A stretch of 64,000 nt of DNA from Prinsepia uniflora (lineage: Eukaryota > Streptophyta > Magnoliopsida > Rosales > Rosaceae), in the NCBI GenBank assembly GCA_032719365.1, contig CM064868.1, positions 5,548,001-5,612,000 of the forward strand. Reading direction: 5' to 3'. This document shows positions 45,207-56,022 of this stretch, piece after piece. Position numbers and translations under genes: made by a program. The first letter of the stretch is position 1; every line of letters starts with the position of its first letter. The notes below the pieces were generated by a model. It searched no databases. It was not told where the DNA came from and saw nothing but the letters and a program-made list of their open reading frames with translations.

Positions 45207-45695
45207 TGTTCATACCTAAACTGGTCGGCCTGGTCAGAGGCCCGAACCAATCTGACCTGTTCCCGCTCCACCAGTCCCAGGCAAGTCTCAGATTACGCCA
45301 ACAAAGCCAAGAACGACATAGGAAGACCAAATCTGGTCGGCAAGGCTTACTGACAAGTCATAAATGCTATCCGGGACCACCACAGGACACCTGTCAAACT
45401 CCTAGAGGCAGCAACATTTATCCCACATTGACAAACACCAACAAACACATTCAATGCTACTATAAATACAAGGGCATCCCCCTCCAAAAGGTAATGACAA
45501 TCTTGCCCTCACGCTGTCTAAATTACAACAGTACCCTCCTACTTAACTGACTTAAGCATCGGAGACTGTTCGGCCGACATCACACCGGTGTCCCTTTGCA
45601 TTACCCTCTTCCTGTGCAGGCCACAATATTTCGAGAGGGATCGCGAAGGAAGCTCAGCGAGGCAGGAGTAGGTTGATCCATTTCTTGCATCAACA
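45207..45695 (+). repeat. 3' LTR, young Tat-type element
   Basis: Same 489-bp length as the 5' LTR, with three transitions between them (45539, 45557, 45577). Followed by the target duplication AAAGG. Confidence 0.97.
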
Positions 45696-45700
45696 AAAGG

Positions 45701-47025
45701 TCTATACGAGTATAAAATATGTTGACGATCATCTTGAGCAGTTGTCAATAAGCTCTTCCAAATAACAAATATATCTAAATTCAAAAGTGAAAAAATATTA
45801 TAGATTTTTTTTTTTGAGATGACGAAATTTTACTGATAAAATAAAAAGTAAAAATTAGATTGTAATAACTTGATAATAAATATAGATAAATATCCCTAAT
45901 TATTAAATTCGACATTTATTGGAATAATCTAGATGAAACAATACACAAAATAATATAGATTAAATCTCATAAGTATCATGAATCCAGGCTACACAAACAA
46001 CTGATTTTTTCAATCCCACAAAAGAGAGCTCATCCTTCTCATCGTCATCTAAAGTTAGAGGCTATTTGTAAAGAACGCGTTATTTGCTTAATTTAACATT
46101 GTTTTTGTTAGATTTGGGGCCGACCCATTTGCTTAATTTGTTTAATTGCTAATCTAATTGAGTAAAAACTTGATTTTTGGCAATGATGAGTAGGGAGTGG
46201 AGGAAGGTGAGAAAGTGGCCGGTGATTCATTGTGTCTCCCTCAGTCTCTCCCTCAATCGCATAACTGATTCATCGTCGTCAGTCTTTTCTTCTTGTCTCT
46301 CCCTCAGTCACTTCATTTTTCCCTCTTTCTTAGAGGTGTAAAAACGTTCTGGAACCGAATCGCTACGTCTAGTCCAATTCGATACAAAGTGAAAATTGCC
46401 AATACTAAAACGATACTGATACAAAATTACACATTCGGTTTATTGTAGTTTCGATGAAATACTGAATCGATCATATCAATTAACTGGCCTACTCCTCGGT
46501 ATGTGTATCTTAGAGAGGGCACCAAAATATTGATACTCAAAGCTTCATCTAATCTATTGACAGTAAAGTTTACACCATGAATTCATTCTATAATATAAAT
46601 TTACGTTATAGTGCACCTTATTTTTCATGTATGTTATTATTGATCTTTGCTCAATAATATCGTACTTTCCTTAAAAAAAATTACCTTATAATTGATATCA
46701 TAAAGAGCATGCTATAAATATTACTAAAGCAATTACAGAATGTGATTAACATATTTGATGGCTGTGTTGAATTCACTCTATTAAAATTCCCCTAAATATT
46801 CTTCTTGAAAAAAAAAAACTAAATATTTTGAAATTTTGCATTAGAATCACCCTATTCCTATTCTTCTTCAATTGTAATGTGGGAAATCTTGAATCAACTT
46901 TGGTCGAGTGAGGTCGATATTTAATATTTATATAATGTAATCTCTATCTCTCAATATCATTGTATAAAAAAAATTGATAATTTTTTTCCCATATGATGCT
47001 AATCAACATGAAGAAGGAATTTCGG
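45701..47025. other. AT-rich spacer, no gene recognised
   Basis: No credible ORF. CT-rich and poly-A/T stretches only. Confidence 0.4.
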
Positions 47026-47672
47026 GGGTGTTTACTTAGAGGGAATGAGAATCAACGAGAATGAGAATAATTCCCATTATGATTTACTCTTGTATTTACT
47101 GCACAGTTATTATTTTTTTAACATGTGGGTCTCACATGAAATCCTTAGTGCCATTAATACATAATGGGTAATGAGATTGTGGGGGAGAGGAGTTAATGAT
47201 TCCTATTACTTATTTTAATATTTTATGTACTAAAATTGCCCTACAACTTTCACAATAATTACAAAGGTTAACTATAATAAATTTAAGCATATCATATGCA
47301 TGTAAAAAAGAAAGAAGGACAATTTTTTATTTTGTAATAAATGGAATATTTCGGAAAATTAAGAAGAACACTTCATTTATTTTTTAATGAATGAAATCAT
47401 TCAACAAATGAGTTTTGAGATGATGATCAGATAAGAAAACAAGAGAATGAGAAAACTAAAAAAAATGGCATTTTATTAATCAATCAATTTTCATTCTGAT
47501 TGATAATAGTTAGTAAATAATAACAATGAAAATTATTCTCATTAATGTTCTAATTAAATTTTGTTAATAAATGCCTTAATGGAAATGATTAACCACTATT
47601 CTGATTATCTACCACTCTGATTGCCTACTTTTTCCTTTACCAACTATTCTCATTCATGGAAAATAAATGCGC
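47026..47672. mobile_element. Possible MITE
   Basis: The left end gtgtttacttagagggaatg and the inverse of the right end (gcgcatttattttccatg, then aatgagaat) form an imperfect inverted repeat of about 30 bp around a non-coding AT-rich interior. No target duplication could be fixed. Confidence 0.35.
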
Positions 47673-47924
47673 ATTTAATCTTTCCTTGGTTTTAAGAAGA
47701 ATCATCGGCTTTGTTATAAATAAATAAAAAAACTCTAATTTGGTGGGTCTCTCTTCATCATTTACCTTAAATAGGAATAAGTTGATATGACTAATCCTCC
47801 TAAGCTATGGATACTTCAAATTTTATATTGGGAAAGTATTGGACATGTGAACACGATATAATATGGTTGGAAATAGGAATATGGTATAGGGTTCGCCATG
47901 TATTGTATTATTTTGGACATGGCT

Positions 47925-48039
47925 TGTAACGCCCCGGAAATTCGAGGAATGTAAAATTGTAAAATAATAAATGAAATGACGTTTTTATCCCTGTGAATAG
48001 TATGGTCAAATTGTTGACTTTTTGATTGGTAGGTCAAAC
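47925..48039 (+). repeat. 5' LTR of chromovirus, first part
   Basis: 115 bp up to the nested solo LTR. It matches the start of the 3' LTR (63868-64000) with about three transitions. It continues at 51143. Confidence 0.9.
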
Positions 48040-51000
48040 TGACAGGACCCATCCCAATCCCCCCGGGATTAGTGCGGGATGACCCTGCTCCCGTCTGACA
48101 CGAAGTGTCAGACAAGGGATATTTCCGACCTTTGCCCTCCCGGGCTATCAGAGTACGCCAGGATCCGGAGGAGGTATGTGATATCTCGGTCACTGCTACA
48201 GTCCACATCCGATGTCAACCTGAAGGGCAGTCAAAACATTAAAAGCTGTGAGTGGACAAAACAAGAATTTATAAAAACATTTTAACGAGAAGACATTTGT
48301 ACCCTTCACTAACAAGCATGCATGCATTCGAAAACCATTTATCTAGAAATCATATGCGGGAACTATGCCCAAAACCAAGATTGAAAGAATCATAAAGACT
48401 CAACCGTACGGGTCACTGCCCAAAACCTGTGTAAACACACATCATATATCATATCATATAACATACATCATATATACATATAATTCACACAACCAATCCT
48501 GTCACGGTTTCCAAAGCTACGCGTGTGCTACCCAGGTCTCAATCTGAGTCTTCTCAAAGTCAAGATCAATGTCCGCAGACCACTGACCCTACCCGAAGTA
48601 ATAGTAATCATAGTCTTCCTGAGAGTAAGGAACCCAATTGGGGGGTGACTCCACTCAGTCGGTGCTCCGTGACTACTCCGGGGTCCACCCAGGCCAACGA
48701 CCCTCCCCGGAGAAAATAATAGAAGTAAAGGAAGGTATATGAATACATATATATACATAACATAAACTTTCATGCCCGGTTCCCTTGAACCGTCATGATC
48801 CATAACATCCATGCCCGGTTTCCATAAACCGTCATGCACCACAATGACCTGACAAAAGGTTCATGCCGGTTCCCATAAACCGTCATGAACCACAATGACC
48901 TTTCCAGAGTTCATGCCGGTTCCCATAAACTGCCATGAACTTGGAAATCCATCCAGGGTCCCTGACCCGAAATCATCAGTGTAAAACAACTGGGTCTCGT
49001 GCCCGAACATATGACTCAACTGGGCACCGGGCCGGATATCTAAGGGTCAGTCACGACTCCGATCATAGTGATGCGTGCAACCATCCATCCTGGACCGCCC
49101 TCAATCCTGGTATGTCGCCGTAAACGTATCAACCGACGCGACCACCACAAGATCATGGTGCACTCATCACCGATCGATATCCTAAACCGTCAGCACTCCG
49201 AAGTCGAGCCTCCCTAGGCTGCCCGGCCACGAATCGTGCATCGTGACCTCTCCGGAAGGAACACATCCCAATCCGGAGGCGAGCGTCGTATCGTTGATTG
49301 TCGTGCACATAGCACCCGCCGCGACCACGATTTAGACCCGAAGGTCGTAAATAGCGTCATATGACCGAGACAAAACTAAATGGGTCTCATACCTGAGTTT
49401 ATCCTTTTAGAAATCCAAAACCTTTTCATTTAGACCAATAAAGACGTACAAACCCGTATAGGCACCGTCTAGGGCCGAAACCTCAAAATACGTGCCTATA
49501 CGTAACCACACATCCAAATGCACTCAGGAATCACAAACAAGTATTTAAAACATATAATAAACATTTATGCATGCACCAATTTAGAAAACAAGGTCCACTC
49601 ACAGACCGTCCGAGCTGCCACCTCGATTTGTGTGTCGTAGGCTCTCCCGAGTCGATCACCATCACCGGGACTCCCGAACCTATCCAAATTTTAATAGAAT
49701 TTTACTAACTACTTAATTAACCTCCCATCAAAGCCCCGTAATTTTTCCGAACTTTTAACTATTTTTAAAACCGAACCTAAACCTTCCGACACCCCGAAAA
49801 CTATCGAAACGATGTCCGATTGACTCGAAACCAGTCCCAAAATGTTTGTTACATCGAATAGATGAAATTACATATTGAAATCTTGCCCAAAATATCCCCC
49901 ACGCGCCCGTACGCGCCGCCTGAATTGGCTGCGCGGGGCCTTCACGCGCCTAGCTACAGTGTCACCCCTAACCTTCAGCCGACCGGTCCGGCCGGTTCGA
50001 CTGTGCAGTCCGGTCCAGCTGGACCAGCGTGACCGGTCTAGCCCTCCTACTCCCTCATTTTCGGTCCGTTTTCCTCCATTTCAATCCCTAAATTCCTCTT
50101 TTCTCATTTCCTATCTAACCCAATCCGTAAAACTAAGAAAAACCACCCGAAACCCCTTGGTTCGAAATGGACCTCACGGTCCTATTTTTCCATTTCTTTC
50201 CCCACGGCTTCTCAGCCGTCAACCACCACCAAAACCGTCATAACAACCCCCCAGAAACCTAATGGACTCATTAGAACCATTAAAAATGAACCATAACAAT
50301 AAAAATGGAAAATGGATTAAAATGGTATAACCGGGTACCATGCGGGTTTCCTCCCTTCCAGCCGCCGTGCACGGCGGTCCTGGCCATCCAGGCCGGCCAC
50401 CTCAACTCCCTCAGCCTCCTAGTCCTCTGTACTGGTCTTGGGTGAAATTTGGATGGGTTTGGGTTGCACGGGAACAAGAGAAATGAGATCGGGTGGGTTT
50501 TTGGGTTGAAAATGGGAATGATCGATGCAAAATGCAAGGGATGATATGCATGTATGTGTAAGGTTGGCTAGTGGATGGGTGACACTTGTCACTCATCCAT
50601 TGGCTATCTAAAAAGTTGGGCCCACTAGAGACAAAACTGCACTTTTTGTCTCGTAAAACGTGTCGTTGTGAATAGTAACTTGAAACTTCCGTGAACCGTA
50701 ACTTCGCCGTCGAACGTCCGAATTCGACGTGCCGCCTGTCTATGGATTCGTATCGTCCTTTTCTACGTAACGGTCTTCGGCCCTCGGCCATTGGACCTAT
50801 CGGTCAAAAAGTCAACATTTGACCCCTTTTATCCAAAATTACCAAAATGCCCCTAAACTTCTGAACATCATAACTTCCTCCACGAACGTCGAAATTGAAC
50901 GTGCCACCTGTCTATGAACTCGTGACGTCCTAAACTACGTCACGATCATCGGTGAAAGTCCATTTGACCGCTAGAATGAAAAGTCAACGTTTTGCCACGA

Positions 51001-51137
51001 GTAGGGGCAAAACGGTCATTTCGCATCGTTCGTCCGATTTCGCCCAACTAATCACGGATTAACCTCACTAATCGTGATTAGTCACTAATCATGATTAGTC
51101 ACTAATCTAATCTAGGAATTTGGGACGGGTCGTTTCA
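48040..51137 (-). mobile_element. Solo chromovirus LTR, antisense, nested in an LTR
   Basis: 3098 bp from tgacaggacccatcccaatc to gggacgggtcgtttca. Target duplication caaac (48035-48039) and taaac (51138-51142), one mismatch. It contains repeated catgccggttcccataaacc phrases (48770-48945) and the ACGCGCC box (49902-49955), like the LTR at 56023-58920. No internal region. Confidence 0.88.
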
Positions 51138-51142
51138 TAAAC

Positions 51143-53445
51143 GGACGTTGACCAATGACCGTGACGTAGTTCGGACCATCACAAGTCCATAGACAGGTGG
51201 CACGTCCAATTCCGACGATCAGGGAAAAAGTTATGACATTCGGAAGTTCAAGGGCATTTTCGTAATTCGGACGAAAAGGGAGGGAAATGTTGACTTTTTT
51301 AATGACAACTTATTTTCACACGATTCGAGGACCTTTAGGTAGGTCTCGATGCCCTAAGTCCGTAGACAGGCAGCACGCTGAAAACGAACATCGGACCGTT
51401 GACTTACGGGTCTAGAAAGGGAAGGGCATTTTGGTAATTTGTCAAGGAAGGGCAAAATAGTAATTTTGCAGGAAGGTTACTGTTTGAAGCCGTGGGAAAC
51501 AGGGCCTGCACCACCGTGCTTGGTGGTTCTGATCAAACAATTGTATAACCTGTTAGTGGCTGGGCTGAGTGAATTGTTTATGGACTATGAGACAGTCGAG
51601 TGTGGACTGATACAAACCAATGCACGGGTACCATTTTACTGAGTTTGGGTCTGTTTTGAAGGAAACAATTCCTGAGTGGGACTGTGGGGATTCCCACGGG
51701 TGTTGGCTCCCGGTTCAGTTAATAGAGAGATGGGAAGTGAGAGGAGGTCATTTTCTGAAGAGGAGAGGTCGAAAACAGAGAGAAAACAGAGAATTGGAAA
51801 ACTGAAAAATTGGAGGGAAAATCAAGTTTGATTTGTGAGGCTAGTTGGACGAAACCAAGGACCTAAACGGCTTTCTGGGACCAATTGGAGTTCAACCATA
51901 CCATTCCTGAAGTGATTCGACCACGACTTAGCCAAGAACCCAAGTTTCATTTTCGAAAGATTTTCAGAGCTGAGGACGACGACTTCCAGGTGAGTAACTG
52001 TGAAATTGTTTGTGTGTTATGGTTCGTATAGGTCCTAGTAAGCTTCAGGTTAAGTTAATTTGAAAATGGAAGGGAACCCAGTGAGATACGATGGTCGGCC
52101 CGTTTGGTTGATCACGGGTGGAAGGTTGATTTAGGACGTGTTGAGGTTAATTAATGACTAAGAACTCAAATTAAAAGGTTAAGGGAAGTCTTAGGTTTAA
52201 AAACGAAGGAAATCGAGTGTGAATTGATGGAGTATTGGCTGGGTTGAGTCGCGGGTTAGGGCGGTTTTCCCGGGCCGGTTTCAGTTTAGGACTTCTTGGT
52301 TGAATGTTAAGGACTTGTAGTGACCGTTACGTTTGATTTGGACTGACAGGAATCGTACAATAGTACCGGGATGAGGTTATACGCGCAATTTTGCAGCAGG
52401 ATTGTACTGTGAGTGGGCCCGATTTCATTAAACCCTTGCAAGTATAACTGTTTTCACTTATATATATATATATATATGCTGGAATCAAGTAATGGTTTTG
52501 ATTATCTTGAAATTATGGTTATGGCACGATTTACGATGTTTGGGCTTGAGACCCGTCTGGTGAAATTTAAATATTTTTTTGGATTTTATATATATACGTA
52601 TATGCATGTGGATATCGATGACTATCTTTGGTACTGCACTGTATAGATCCACCCGTGTGATACTGTCTCCTCCGGATGTGGTACCCCGGAGTGGTCACGG
52701 CGCATTACCTGCGAGGGGTCATTCCACGGAGGGACCGGACCATAGGATGACTCAGGAGTAGGATTGCTATGATTGGACGTCTGGGACGTCGATCGTCTGG
52801 GACGCTAGGCATTTGAGATGCCGTACCCGGACTGAGTTTGGGGATTGGACTAGGGATTGAGACCCCGAGTGGCACGCGTAGCCTTGGGACTGTGACCTTA
52901 TTGGACGTCAGGGACGTCGGACATCTGGGATGTCAGGATTGGAGTGTATAGTGCAGTGACTGGTTATATTTATGGTTTTATCATATTACTTGTGATATCC
53001 TATATGATTTCATGGTTTTAAATACTAATGCATGCATGTTTGGAAAACGGAAGGGTAAAAGTATATGTTTTATTTATTAAACTGTTTTAGAAACTTTGAG
53101 TTTCGGCCCACTCACCCTTAATGTTTTGGTGACGCCTCCAGGCTGTGCTACTGAGGTAGAAGAGGATCCTGAGGCTGAGGCTGAGGCATAGATCTACACT
53201 GCGCACCTGAACCCCCTATTTGGTAGGTTAGCCCGCAGGATAGCTTAGAGTCGTGCTCGGAATTTGTATTTTGGGCATTATCCCTTGTCTGACATCTTTT
53301 GAATTCAGATTTTATGTATAACTTTATTTTGGGATAATTATGCATTTGAACTTTTAAGGTTAAATTTGGAATGTTGGTTCGGGTGTCAGACGGGAGCAGG
53401 GCACGTCCCCTTGTGGTCCCCGGGGGATCGGGGCGGGTCTTGTCA
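51143..53445 (+). repeat. 5' LTR of chromovirus, second part
   Basis: Continues the host LTR from ggacgttgaccaatgacc through cttgtca. It includes gacgtctgggacgtc repeats (52778-52930), the ttcggcccactcacc block near 53100 and the tgtcagacgggagcagg end motif (53386-53402). Without the insertion the LTR is about 2.4 kb. Confidence 0.88.
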
Positions 53446-53448
53446 GCT

Positions 53449-53466
53449 TGGTATCAGAGCACTAGG
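53449..53466 (+). other. Primer-binding site, initiator Met tRNA type
   Basis: tggtatcagagcactagg starts three bases after the LTR. Its first twelve bases match the plant initiator-Met tRNA 3' end, as usual for chromoviruses. Confidence 0.85.
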
Positions 53467-53558
53467 TTGTGGTCAGCATGCTAGACTAGCGTTCAGTACT
53501 AGGTACTTTTCAAGTTTAAGGATAATGTTATCTAATCTATGCCTCTTAACAGTTGGTT

Positions 53559-54560
53559 ATGCCTCCAAGGAGAATTCCTCACTCACGGACTAACGAGGAG
53601 CTAGAGAGGGAAATGGAATGTTCAAGTATCGAACGGGCTCAGCGTTTGGGAGCCACTCCTTTCAGCGGGGGTTCAAACCTCGAGGATGCCTACGAATGGA
53701 TTGCTAAGTGGGAAAGGATTTTTACGGTGATGCACTGCCCACCGGGCAAGCGGGTGACATTGGCGGCCTTCCTATTGGAAGGCGGAGCTTATCAGTGGTG
53801 GCATGGCCTAGAGATGTCAGGTTGGTCTGTCCACACTACTACCTAGGAGGTCTTCCGTGCCCGATCTTGGATCCGTACTACCCGCGATCGTTTCGCGCTG
53901 CTCAGAAGGCAGAATTCCTACGGCTAGAGCAGAGAGATATGTCTGTTGCGGACTATGAGCAGACCTTTGGGAAACTTTCTTGGTTCGCGGTAGCTTTTGT
54001 GAGCACAGAGGCAGACAAGTGTTAGAGGTTTGAACTTGGACTCCGAGGGGAGATTCGGGCAGGTGTGACAGCTGCCAGTCACGTTACTCTGAGAGACCTG
54101 GTCGACGCAGTGGTTCGTGTCGAGGCCAGTCTGGCAGCACACTAGGCACGACAGCCTTCAGGCGAGGGGCGACGTCGGGATCGTCCATACCTTGGACCAA
54201 TGGGCCGGAGGAACACAAAGGGAGGAAGTTACAGAGGAGCACCTTCATCTTTACGGGGTCGTGGCTGGTTGGGTCGACATGGGAGCTCTCAGAGGACAGG
54301 ATCAAGGTTCAGCTCACGGCAGCATTCATCTTGGAGTGGTGCATCCGGTGGGTCTTCGGACAGGCCGAGGACAGTCAGCTACTTTTCTTGTGGAGGAGCG
54401 AGCCACTATGCCCGAGATTACCCACTGTTGTCTAGGAGCAACGATGCAGGGGGCTCTAGTGCTGTGCAGAGTTCGACTTCCAACACTATCGGAGGTCGAG
54501 GACAGGGAGGTGACCGTGGTGCTGAGAGTGGCGCGCGTGGGCGCTGACAGACTGCAGGAC
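53559..54560 (+). pseudogene. Chromovirus gag relic
   Basis: Start ATG at 53559 (MPPRRIPHSRTNEELEREME). Capsid motifs: AYEWIAKWERIFTVM, KRVTLAAFLLEGGAYQWWH, AEFLRLEQRDMSVADYEQTF. A stop near 53844 and a frame change near 53870 break the capsid; further stops are at 54023 (TAG), near 54142 (TAG) and 54545 (TGA). The zinc knuckle (YFSCGGASHYARDY, near 54380-54420) has lost its first and last Cys to Tyr, both explained by G-to-A changes. Gag would form the particle; this one cannot. Confidence 0.85.
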
Positions 54561-54580
54561 CTAGGGCTCGTGTATTTGCA

Positions 54581-54976
54581 GTGACTCAACAGCAGGCTAG
54601 GACAGCCCCAGGTGTGGTTACAGGTATTCTTCATATCTCAAACCTTCTTGTACGTGTATTGATGGATTCGGGGGCTACTCACTCTTTTATTTCGAGGAGT
54701 TGTGCGGGTATGCTAGATTGTGAGGTATCAGCTTTAGATAGCGAGATGGGCGTCAGTACACCGATGGGAATTTTGTACTTGATGAATCAGGTGATTCAGA
54801 GGTGCCCGGTGAGAGTAGAGGATGTGGATCTACCAGCGGATTTAATCATTATGGATATGCATGACTTCGATGTGATTTTAGGGATGGATTGGTTATCGGA
54901 GCATGGGTCGTTCATTGATTGTTGTAGTAGGCAAGTGTTTCTGCGAATTCCGGGTTTGCCGGAGGTTACCTTTTAG
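54581..54976 (+). pseudogene. Chromovirus protease region
   Basis: Frame shared with the end of gag. The catalytic motif VLMDSGATHSFISRS is intact and DFDVILGMDWLSEHGSFIDC follows, typical of Tekay/Del. It ends at TAG 54974-54976; RT continues in another frame, so a frameshift lies near 55000. Confidence 0.85.
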
Positions 54977-55068
54977 GGGAGCGTGACGGTTCGCTTCCTG
55001 AAGTGATTTCTTCACTTGCCGCTACCAAAATTCTACGGAAATGATGTCAGGGTTATCTGGCGCATGTT

Positions 55069-56022
55069 GTGACGGAGCAGGTTGATACTCCGAGTATCAA
55101 TGAGATACCAGTGGTGCGAGAGTTTCCGGATGTGTTTCCGAAAGACCTACCTGGATTACCCCCACAGCGGGAGATCGAGTTTACGATTGAACTACTCCCT
55201 GGTACCCGACCTATATCCCAGGCACCATACCGGATAGCGCCAGTCGAGTTACGGGAACTCAAGACTCAGTTACAGGAGTAGGTGGATTTGGGATTCATCC
55301 GACCGAGTACATCACTATGGGGAGCACCGGTGTTATTCGTAAAGAAGAATGAGGGGAGCCTCCGATTGTGTGTAGATTACCGGCAACTCAACAAAGTGAC
55401 ACTGAGGAACCAGTACCCTTTACCCAGGATTGATGATCTATTCGACCAGTTGCGAGGAGCACAGTACTTCTCTAAGATTGATTTACGGTCGGGGTATCAC
55501 CATCTGAGAATTGCAGAGGAGGATGTTCCGAAGACGGCATTTCGAACCCGATATGGACATTACGAGTTCCTAGTGATGCTTTTCGGCTTGACAAATGCTC
55601 CAGCAGCATTCATGGATCTGATGAACATGGTCTTCCGATCTTACTTGGATAAATTTGTGATTGTGTTCATTGACGACATCCTAGTGTACTCAAGGAGTGC
55701 CAGAGCACATGAGAGACACCTACGCTTGGTGTTAGGGAAACTTAGACAGAAACAGTTGTACGCCAAGCTAAGTAAGTGCCAATTTTGGCTGAGCATTATT
55801 GGTTTTCTAGGACATGTGATATCGGCAGATGGGATTAGCGTGGATCCCCAGAAGACAGAAACGGTGACTAACTGGGCCAGACCGACAACGGTAACTGAGG
55901 TACGGAGTTTTGTCGGGTTAGCGGGTTACTATCGGAGATTCGTGGAGGGATTCCCCAATATTGCTGCACCGTTGACTCGATCGACTCGGAAAGGGGTGAA
56001 GTTCATTTGGGACGAGCAGTGT
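55069..56022 (+). pseudogene. Chromovirus reverse transcriptase (5' portion of pol)
   Basis: Leader EFPDVFPKDLPGLPPQREIE, then TAG at 55279-55281, then GFIRPSTSLWGAPVLFVKKN, LCVDYRQLNKVTLRNQYPLP, SKIDLRSGYHHLRI and catalytic FIDDILVYSRS (55668-55700). The usual V(M)PFGLTNAP reads VMLFGLTNAP. The frame runs into the solo LTR at 56023 after KFIWDEQC and resumes in frame at 58926. Confidence 0.92.

Larger units (their letters stand above)
34255..45695 (+). mobile_element. Full-length young Tat-type Ty3/gypsy retrotransposon
   Basis: 11,441 bp with 489-bp LTRs (34255-34743 and 45207-45695), TG...CA ends and a perfect 5-bp target duplication AAAGG (34250-34254 and 45696-45700). Order: LTR, primer-binding site, gag-protease, RT, degenerate gypsy RNase H, second RNase H, integrase, antisense spliced gene, 110-bp tandem array, purine tract, LTR. 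A second RNase H and a large 3' region with an antisense ORF place it in the Tat lineage (Retand/Grande/Ogre relatives). The LTRs differ at only three sites, so insertion is recent. Three stop codons in gag-pro-pol mean it cannot replicate alone. Confidence 0.97.

Noticed and set aside
46980..47700. Secure MITE call
   Set aside because: The inverted ends are imperfect and no target duplication could be fixed, so it is kept only as a low-confidence feature.
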